Source: CAYZXT01 sp964482515
GTDB taxonomy: Bacteria; Elusimicrobiota; Elusimicrobia; FEN-1173
Assembly (NCBI GenBank): GCA_964482515.1
Contig: CAYZXT010000016.1
Location: forward strand, 1-54,499
Reading direction: 5' to 3'
Length of the DNA: 54,499 nucleotides
Positions 51,401 through 54,499 of the stretch are shown one piece after another. Each line of letters opens with the position of its first letter. The first letter of the stretch is position 1. Under the pieces are notes generated by a model. That model was given only the letters and a program-made list of their open reading frames with translations, did not search any database and was not told where the DNA came from. Made by a program: the position numbers and the translations under genes.

Positions 51401-51761
51401 CGCCGCGGATCGTTCCGTAGGAGAGCGGCAGCGCGCCGAGGAAATCGCCGATCGACGAGGGAAGGTTTTTGGGAAGCGCCTCGCGCAGCCGGGGCGAAAC
51501 GGCGGAGGGCAGGCCGTGCTCCACGCGGGGCAGGGCCTCGGACGCGAGGGGGAGTTGGGCTTTTCTTCGCTCCGCCCAGAAATTGGTTTCCGTTGCCTGG
51601 ACAAAAGCCACCTGCGTCACGAAATAGACAACGCTCAGGGCCGCCGCTAGGGGCCGTCTCAGCTTGCTTGGCCGCCAGGCCAGGCCCCTGCTTGTGGAGA
51701 AGGGGTGGAATAAGAGCGCTTCGGTCAGAAACTTGGCGGATGGTTTGGTTTTATGGGTCAT
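42408..51761 (-). CDS. giant 3117-residue secreted or membrane-bound mosaic protein
   Basis: One unbroken frame. The N-terminus has a basic stretch and hydrophobic segment (PLAAALSVVYFVTQVAFV, about 37-54), a possible signal or anchor. Segments seen in order: (a) about 125-570, a domain with LNIQDVHQNAEAQNNI, LLALEGSSGP and LVTGGFHSEGM, recalling the EreA/ChaN/TraB fold; (b) TM pair at about 752-797; (c) Rossmann-like VVYGCAGADISG at about 868; (d) an M50-protease-like membrane domain at about 1395-1505 with QEAAH for HExxH and LAGPAANLLLG; (e) FVFLGRDAELLYDAA at about 1622 and VVFVDTGFQGSAG at about 1698, HAD-like; (f) GNAT-like region at about 1970-2060; (g) TM pair at about 2240-2285; (h) kinase-like DDGHIGNI...GVGDTEAYV at about 2667; (i) TM cluster at about 2795-2875; (j) helical C-terminus. 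Domain names are inferred from motifs. No typical ribosome site precedes ATG 51761. Confidence 0.8.
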   Translation of the reverse strand: MTHKTKPSAKFLTEALLFHPFSTSRGLAWRPSKLRRPLAAALSVVYFVTQVAFVQATETNFWAERRKAQLPLASEALPRVEHGLPSAVSPRLREALPKNLPSSIGDFLGALPLSYGTIRGVELPRGPRPKAIVLNIQDVHQNAEAQNNISRMVRGILDNGAADLLALEGSSGPIDLNQFHYFHDQDSVRLAADFLLKENAISGAAHAAFLARKPLPSIQGVDDASRHAANVDAYRRSVPLQKTAKANQRAREQDLAREKSSAFNPALLDFDNKVQGYRDGKISFGDYVKEVVIPAKTGIQKSLGRWTPASAGETDKKRSPRESINLFLRALAMEETLNFAAVERERTELLRQLTARLSNDQSDRLLRLSLAYKSGQIRYADFYGELKGLCSEAKIELTRFPAMDRYIQYVLAADGIDAEELQRDLHNLEKSRFQSLAKTPEEKNLLAESRRLYLEGKLLDFALTPDEWKEYSQLRSAEFGFRNEIQSHIENFAIRNPRSEMDLSSFESFYREAEARNISMAENLLKAMPSAKDGMPAAILVTGGFHSEGMADELKKAGVAVVSVIPKITKVDAAGGSAYLSVFTREKSPLEKLFEGQKLFLAQNPISPFAQFRAKLLIAARQIWLTGPGAGKKLRDADIARLIEPWDLGEIDFSIARGDVYAEGANGQKILAVDAQGNFVSESVQTETPATSSDRKFSRVFRELPQTLAAVLPWKLAFVRNAVDEFLGKDHSSQTPSQLFTRAVGLRRIQLFTWIGAGVGVILGAAYGQPFLAVLFIGLIAALALHLAAHALQIVLFPEAALTKPKDDILSRMTDLDFGSSEWTDIQETLGLDARPTQFPLLHSLFVGIFRELQLVLNPNHAPGRIVVYGCAGADISGFLLSTDATEGYFIDQKKIASDMLRFWLTFWDTIEEIPDQSYALEKFFAGYAGSYWGQGIDYVERNIIVELKAMGVQRKDIYVEQKNPDDPVTLRFRWSHSGRAADTKDYSIQFIQGDVTDPETFLDKLQHIRGRAHAYLQRSGFDAAEQAGNYFPSLITLLEPDGFVAFDPSYIRPDKSNGKVNIDAITTAVKGHRFVRHDIFSSPVGLAFSKRLRELLMEKKKWEGQPYDDDILGYGWNIVLLQRADPFFAEAALTVAPRKTSAMDQRTLLPHLQEAAIQAARMLTDDPNLPGVRIKLGYPTLTHDQSLYGPTVETFDIEALDKNAHQDFAMNECLIMRIREDSQNLTISTGRFWPCFVGYFIVTNPDSVSNNLVVAIHYPMLYSRSSKSTYKRYESEFQQIFLLTDEILRRYYHRRPSVRAVFLGNKGIASRAKRRIVGMLNSSFQTKVPLSQKFWGLLGEGAILKQRSKSMFSVTLRIDQGPDETEENLLGSIFPTPSLTATLFTGHWAWLKNLPARIVFGLAIPIQEAAHLLAANFLGVDFDRPRIGHFWSAVNIQDSNAPPKIRIALRLAGPAANLLLGLVFLTIAGNFFFDTAQLLTLHNLILFIALTNLALPAFDLFFSGLGFVFPSLRRGDFWETKTILRDGSEPAHRVEKTPDEFTRRRIVEILKNPARRPDPLAVAELVRQGVTVETILQTGETAGHERPAIGETLREIDALSPYLVRAVRRLEKEYPRHEFVFLGRDAELLYDAARLTFDADEPGKSTHAHLLPATRALLQNILYSVSAENTNRGNRDGKQAAAAQWLAEHGVTPGAKVVFVDTGFQGSAGDLLNRIAAEVGMADIYPTALVAESQHKYDFVHRIDFPFTPIEWFLMARALPRAFRAFNNEHRSSLFGPLFKVLWSANARRGLIAFALRTQPHFTAHYKFLREDNGLVEALPDATALPMVDFDSPNSRELTPEMFNPVAALAAQVHLAEILGRRSAPSDAPAISGNANAPLLRPAALSGLTLAVNRWLERGSGGKAGDPSSSAVNTAPWFEPLFAAGVTAVISGIAALAWFALMHAPPPFYADGATALVTGLLQSALFFGTWLWMHREGVYMPLTVSPATVDDAAEALAVHQASWEKFDLLEKGQPIVRLYDESKLRELIAQGNVFLAKANGRIVGVMFRVKLKTGGDPAALGKFTWQQISDPARISFRNPDTDSSVFYSIGRLPRDDLPPALKAVDIAGQLFRGAAAWIAREENPGERLITLSPSSFGKVTGEQYRAALAEAPPGHEAAAHYAYAAANPKTDPVYDFHGGKNRARLVILKNTVRPDSDISVSYDYGTAAEASASYKPSLLFFQFGTPGAPSRREALGKILRLGVVFFGPLALSWTLAPFLVAAGPVGAVASALLLTASAAWAYWSHREYNLARLLKRSLLPGKINRWIGRQENLPLASTRQDPFEEALAAAKSPGAVLSALANNLPADPSRVIPASAPIIAKRLKAAIARIEELMDAEGYVEIARHVPSRRDWVDDRPQHVKKAIELIKSKFSGQPGLYSKIVQSYMTEIPLSLSRSNKRPIIRVANHFEARSFENTSQLMRLFSNPENLEPLLKALSELRLFYSYRDFRGHLPLEAAGRNDLVFQIAPRIYVTPISHSFRRFIFLETNFSGSNIDTMLEIKMPGEDPWRHLLFQNGFDFPLEMTSRFGVNTVMAAPYFIIEANGDFRLYGRKLRFSREAPLLIIGYSYIDGLRLHDNFFRDENRQDSRRTLERIFPRNMALPVDEAVILYTLMVMKACHRMGWVTKDDGHIGNIKAVPGGKAIGVGDTEAYVKEHPIVAERMGERDIRETRDMLKTLGFDVPYERFNELLKLADVELDKLEETARQNRHLSLTAALLIPGEDLFMRSTSQPDGFASFADIINSAAQAIAAAPTEAKLAVLAIAVIALLVARTRFAANSFAGKSANVLLVLAVAAGGAVALQAPSLSLMSAFLLLPIFLLTVPLFFAEMLARTASAQKAVAAANPLAFAAEFWTGRGEMTIHPNNPEDNLRVMMTRVNDLDRQEISADEKARLMDELLRSSDLELGLKNGGVDRTVEHLAAMLGEGSTVVPVTEETPDLEGLVDAVADHYRAARGPVGVLAMQNISLKDRIDAIIREREITNVKTFLARDAFREQAAHPGGMKRYTFDLDRAKEGLLRLVSPFGLRVLRTANVDILNEHSIRGAVVVAIEEWLKQMPLSPADWDALRAIAEAIERSA
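50260..50345. repeat. CGGATT-type dispersed repeat inside the giant gene
   Basis: The stretch carries repeated CGGATTGCGGATTGCGAA and, 25 bases on, ATTCCGAAATCCGAATTCCG as imperfect inverted arms. It is read through as residues of about 473-501 of the giant protein (SAEFGFRNEIQSHIENFAIR and NPRSEM). The low-complexity arms look like an intergenic repeat family rather than protein-coding sequence. Confidence 0.5.
50821..50890. repeat. dispersed palindromic repeat, copy B, inserted in frame in the giant gene
   Basis: Two hairpins, CCCCGGC-ggaa-GCCGGGG (50825-50842) and ATTCCGG...CCGGAAT (about 50865-50884), joined by GTCCAG...CTGGAT. The theme GGATTCCGG...GCCGGAATGACG equals that of copy A. 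It encodes residues of about 291-314, VVIPAKTGIQ...WTPASAGET. Confidence 0.8.
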
Positions 51762-51880
51762 TTATGGGTGTTATTCTGCGGGACGTCGGCGATCCCCCTG
51801 GGAAATTTATGATCTAGAGTACAACCTTGAATTGAGCGATGTCTTAAGGTGTTGTAAACGAAAGGTAAATTTTAATGGTC

Positions 51881-51910
51881 TTGACAATGAAAGGATAGTC
51901 GATGTAGACT
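51881..51910 (+). promoter_or_regulatory. sigma70-type promoter of the cobalamin-binding-like gene
   Basis: Perfect TTGACA (51881-51886), an 18-base spacer and TAGACT (51905-51910; four of six). Transcription would start near 51917, after the ATG at 51911, so that ATG could not be used from this promoter. The remainder of 51762-51880 is AT-rich and holds no gene; a promoter for the giant gene should lie there on the minus strand but is not clear. Confidence 0.6.
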
Positions 51911-51970
51911 TTGAATGCATTTTCCGACGAAATTTCATTATCCGCGGTTGGATTTTTCAGGGAGTTTCCC

Positions 51971-52899
51971 ATCAAAATTTGTTCATTCTTACCGTCAGGT
52001 ACCGAAATGGTTTACGCCCTGGGACGCGCCGATGATTTAGTCGGCGTGTCCCAGGAGTGCAATTTCCCTCCAGAAGTCAAAAAGAAACCCGTTGTGGTGC
52101 GCGGCGCGGTGGACTACAGCGGCCTCTCCGCGTCCGCCATCGACGCCGCCGTTTCCCGGCTTGTGAAAGAAGGCAAAAGCCCCTATACCATCGACCAGGA
52201 AAAGTTGCGGGAGCTGGCTCCCGATATCATTCTGACCCAAGCTCTTTGCCGGGTCTGCGCGCCCTCCCAGGCCGAAGCCGCCCAGGCCCAGGCGATCGTG
52301 CCCGAAGGCACGCGTGTCCTTTACCTTAGCCCGCGTACCATCGACGACGTTTTTGAGGACATTCGCCGGGTGGGGGAAGCCATCGACGCCCTGGAGGAAG
52401 CCAAGCGCCTGATCTACGACATCCGCCAGCGCGCCACACAGGTTCAGTGCCTCACCTATCTGCGGAAGAGAAAACCGCGCGTCATGGTCCTGGAATGGCT
52501 GGACCCGCTCTACAGCGCGGGGCATTGGATCCCCGAGATGATCGAGGTGGCGGGCGGCATCCCCGTGGGGGCGGCCGGGATCGGCAAGGAATCCGAGCGG
52601 ATTGACTGGAAGGACGTGGCGGAAGCAGGTCCCGACGTTTTGATCCTGGCCTCCTGCGGTTTCCGGCTGGACCAGGTCATGAAGGACGCGGCCGTCCTGA
52701 AGAATTGTCCGCCCGACGTTCCCGCTTTCAAGAACCGGCAGATCTTCGCCGTGGACGCGGATTCCTATATTACTCGGCCCGGCCCGCGCGTTGTGGACGG
52801 CATTGAACTNNNNNNNNNNTCCTGGCCAATATCCTCAACCCCGACCTGGAACTGTGGCAGGGAGCGGACACCGCCTTCCGGCAAGTGAGCGATCTGTGA
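51971..52899 (+). CDS. cobalamin-binding / BtuF-like protein, interrupted by assembly gap
   Basis: The family N-terminus is KICSFLPSGTEMVYALGRAD; the body has EKLRELAPDIILTQ (about 78), VMVLEWLDPLYSAGHWIPEM and PDVLILASCGFRLDQ. These match the TroA/BtuF fold of cobalamin-binding proteins, here without a signal peptide. The best start is uncertain: ATG 51911 precedes the predicted transcription start, whereas AGGGAG at 51959-51964 sits six bases before an ATC codon at 51971 exactly where the family sequence begins. After the N-run the frame continues as LANILNPDLELWQGADTAFR, ending at TGA 52899, in a different phase from the part before the gap. The true gap length is therefore not 10 modulo 3. 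Confidence 0.75.
52810..52819. other. assembly gap (10 N)
   Basis: Ten N bases join two contig pieces inside the cobalamin-binding-like gene. Phase before and after differs, so the number is a placeholder. Confidence 0.99.
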
Positions 52900-54137
52900 G
52901 CGACGCCTGGGGCCAATCCCTCCTCCAGCTGGACGACATCGCCCGCCGCCTCGAACTCCCCCAGGACATCCACGAAAAACTCCGCTTCTGCGAACGTTCC
53001 CTGATCGTTTCCGTGCCCGTGCGCATGGACAACGGCGACGTCCGCGTTTTCCAGGGGTTCCGCGTCCAGCACAGCACCGCGCGGGGTCCGGGCAAGGGCG
53101 GCCTGCGTTACCACGCATCGGTCTCCCTCGAGCAGATGAAGTCCCTGGCCATGCTGATGACCTGGAAATGCGCCCTCATGAACCTGCCCTTCGGCGGCGC
53201 CAAGGGCGGCGTGGTCTGCGACCCGAAAAAACTTTCCCGCGCGGAGCTGGAGCGCCTGACGCGCCGCTACACCAGCGAGATTTCCGTGCTGATCGGCCCC
53301 GAGCGCGACATCCCGGCGCCCGATCTAAACACCGACGAAGCGGTGATGGGCTGGATCATGGACACCTATTCCATGCAGGTGGGCTATTCCTGCCCGGGCG
53401 TGGTGACGGGCAAGCCGGTGGAGATCGGCGGCACCGCGGGGCGATGGCAGGCCACGTCGCGCGGCCTGGTCTATTGCGTGGCGGAGGCCTGCCGGCGGAA
53501 AAAGATCTCGCCCAAGGGCGCCACCGTGGCGATCCAGGGCTACGGCCAGGTGGGACTGAACGCCCACGACGAACTGTCGAAGCTGGGCTTCCGCGTCGTG
53601 GCGGTGTCGGACCGTCGCGGCGGGGCCTACGCGGAAAAGGGTCTGGATTTCGCCAAGCTTGCCAAGCACAAGCTGTTTACCGGCGCGGTCGGCGGCGCGC
53701 CCGGCTCGAAAAAAATTTCCAATGCCGAACTGTTGGAACTGCCGGTGGACGTGCTGATCCTAGCCGCGGTGCAGGACCAGGTCACGCTGGAAAACGCTCC
53801 CCGGGTGAAGTGCAAGGTGCTGGCCGAGGCCGCCAATTCGCCCACGACGAGGGAAGCGGGAGAATATCTCGAAAACCGTGGCGTCTTCATCGTTCCGGAC
53901 ATCCTCGGCGGCTCCGGCGGGGTGATGGTGTCCTATTTCGAGTGGGTGCAGGACATCCAGTCCTACTTCTGGACCGAAGAACAGGTGAACGACAATTTAA
54001 AGCGCGCCATGGTCATGGCCTTCGAGTCGGTGGAAAGCCTGGCGCGGGAGAAAAAGACCGACATGCGCACGGCCGCCCACATGCTGGCCGTGAAGCGCGC
54101 CGCCCTGGCGCTGCAGCAGCGGGGGATATATCCCTGA
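52896..54137 (+). CDS. Glu/Leu/Phe/Val dehydrogenase (glutamate dehydrogenase type)
   Basis: The 413-residue product starts at GTG 52896, overlapping the previous stop by four bases. GDH motifs: GGLRYHASVSLEQMKSLAML (about 69), LPFGGAKGGV with catalytic Lys (about 100-107), DIPAPDLNTDEAVMGWIMD (about 137), NAD(P)-binding AIQGYGQVGLNAHDEL (about 212) and AEAANSPTT (about 310; GDHs normally read N-x-P-T-T). It interconverts 2-oxoglutarate plus ammonia and glutamate in the cytoplasm. Its substrate joins it to KorAB and SucCD at the other end of the window. NAD versus NADP use cannot be decided by eye. Confidence 0.93.
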   Translation: MSDAWGQSLLQLDDIARRLELPQDIHEKLRFCERSLIVSVPVRMDNGDVRVFQGFRVQHSTARGPGKGGLRYHASVSLEQMKSLAMLMTWKCALMNLPFGGAKGGVVCDPKKLSRAELERLTRRYTSEISVLIGPERDIPAPDLNTDEAVMGWIMDTYSMQVGYSCPGVVTGKPVEIGGTAGRWQATSRGLVYCVAEACRRKKISPKGATVAIQGYGQVGLNAHDELSKLGFRVVAVSDRRGGAYAEKGLDFAKLAKHKLFTGAVGGAPGSKKISNAELLELPVDVLILAAVQDQVTLENAPRVKCKVLAEAANSPTTREAGEYLENRGVFIVPDILGGSGGVMVSYFEWVQDIQSYFWTEEQVNDNLKRAMVMAFESVESLAREKKTDMRTAAHMLAVKRAALALQQRGIYP

Positions 54138-54204
54138 GTTGTAATGGGTCGCCGGATTTCTTATTCTTGACCCGTGGGCGTCGCTAGGATGAATGGGAGT
54201 ATCA

Positions 54205-54499
54205 ATGGACGATAAAAAGAAGGTCGTCATGGTCGTTGTGGAAGACGACCTGTACGTGCTGGATTTCGTCAAGTTCACTTTGGAACAGCAGGGCTATGAG
54301 GTCTACGGCGCGGGCGACGGCGCCGAGGGGCTGGACCTCATTGAGAAAAAACTGCCCGTACTCGTGGTCCTCGACCTCATGCTCCCGAGCATCGACGGGT
54401 TCAGCATTCTGAAAAAAATGTCGGAGCACCCGGACACCGCCCGGATCCCGGTGGTGATCATGAGCCGTACCGGTGGCGGCGGCGATCGCCCGCTGGTCG
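54205..54499 (+). CDS. response regulator receiver domain (partial)
   Basis: The frame starts at ATG 54205 (GGGAG five bases upstream; an ATG at 54193 is also in frame) and runs off the right edge after about 98 codons. The receiver motifs are VVVEDDLYVLDFVKF (acidic pocket), LVVLDLMLPSIDGF (phospho-acceptor Asp at about 57) and PVVIMSRTG (Ser at the conserved Thr/Ser site). The family's Lys would lie past the edge. Any output domain is not visible. It starts 67 bases after the dehydrogenase. Confidence 0.92.
   Translation, partial: MDDKKKVVMVVVEDDLYVLDFVKFTLEQQGYEVYGAGDGAEGLDLIEKKLPVLVVLDLMLPSIDGFSILKKMSEHPDTARIPVVIMSRTGGGGDRPLV

Noticed and set aside
52791..52895. Extension of the dehydrogenase frame through the N-run
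   Set aside because: It depends on unknown bases and overlaps the cobalamin-binding-like gene. GTG 52896 fits the family N-terminus.

Overview
The window looks like part of a draft genome or metagenome contig (it holds a 10-N gap at 52810-52819) from a GC-rich, diderm, probably anaerobic bacterium. Signs of an outer membrane are a porin-like barrel and many secreted wall enzymes; signs of ferredoxin-based metabolism are the KorAB subunits. The most telling feature is one 9.35-kb gene (42408-51761) for a secreted or membrane-bound 3117-residue mosaic protein. Together with lone pseudopilins and TPR-rich surface proteins, this suits uncultured lineages such as Omnitrophota (or Elusimicrobiota). 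That placement is an inference and was not tested by phylogeny.

Layout. (1) 1-2672, minus: a CBS-domain protein, then korA and korB (2-oxoacid:ferredoxin oxidoreductase). Diverging from it, (2) 2897-14188, plus: a tightly overlapping ten-gene run with sucC and sucD separated by a pseudopilin and a HAMP protein, a glycogen-debranching enzyme, a one-heme secreted protein, and then a muropeptide set (NlpC/P60 peptidase, dipeptide epimerase, DUF819 membrane protein, N-acetylmuramoyl-L-alanine amidase). KorAB plus SucCD would link 2-oxoglutarate, succinyl-CoA and succinate. (3) A convergent APC-family permease (14152-15480) abuts (4) 15525-22493, plus: an iron/redox locus with a Fur-family regulator behind a clear promoter and palindromic operator, a tiny zinc-ribbon protein, a porin, an FMN-binding secreted protein, a PepSY-type membrane protein carrying Asp-boxes, ApbE (which would flavinylate the FMN-binding protein), FeoB and a DtxR-type regulator. 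(5) 22503-25734, plus: a lipoprotein, a histidine phosphatase, thioredoxin reductase and two adjacent A-type Fe-S carriers, with two intrinsic terminators.

(6) 25846-41736 lies on the minus strand: RmuC, a hypothetical protein, YjbQ, a VanZ-lipoprotein fusion and RadC; then three tandem paralogues in which TPR repeats are inserted into an SGNH-hydrolase fold, preceded by a holin-IV-like membrane protein and a small hypothetical; then SpoIID with N-terminal TPRs, a LysM protein, a MidA-type methyltransferase, QueG and a glycerophosphodiesterase. (7) 41793-42403 holds a structured palindromic element, a DUF423 gene and a dispersed repeat. (8) The giant gene follows on the minus strand. (9) 51881-54499, plus: a cobalamin-binding-like protein interrupted by the assembly gap, a Glu/Leu/Phe/Val dehydrogenase and the start of a response regulator.

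The most novel material is the giant mosaic protein, with palindromic repeats read through as protein inside it, and the SGNH-TPR triplet. No gene-free stretch exceeds 300 bases. I saw no rRNA, tRNA, CRISPR array, insertion sequence or transposase. All family names come from reading motifs by eye, without database searches.
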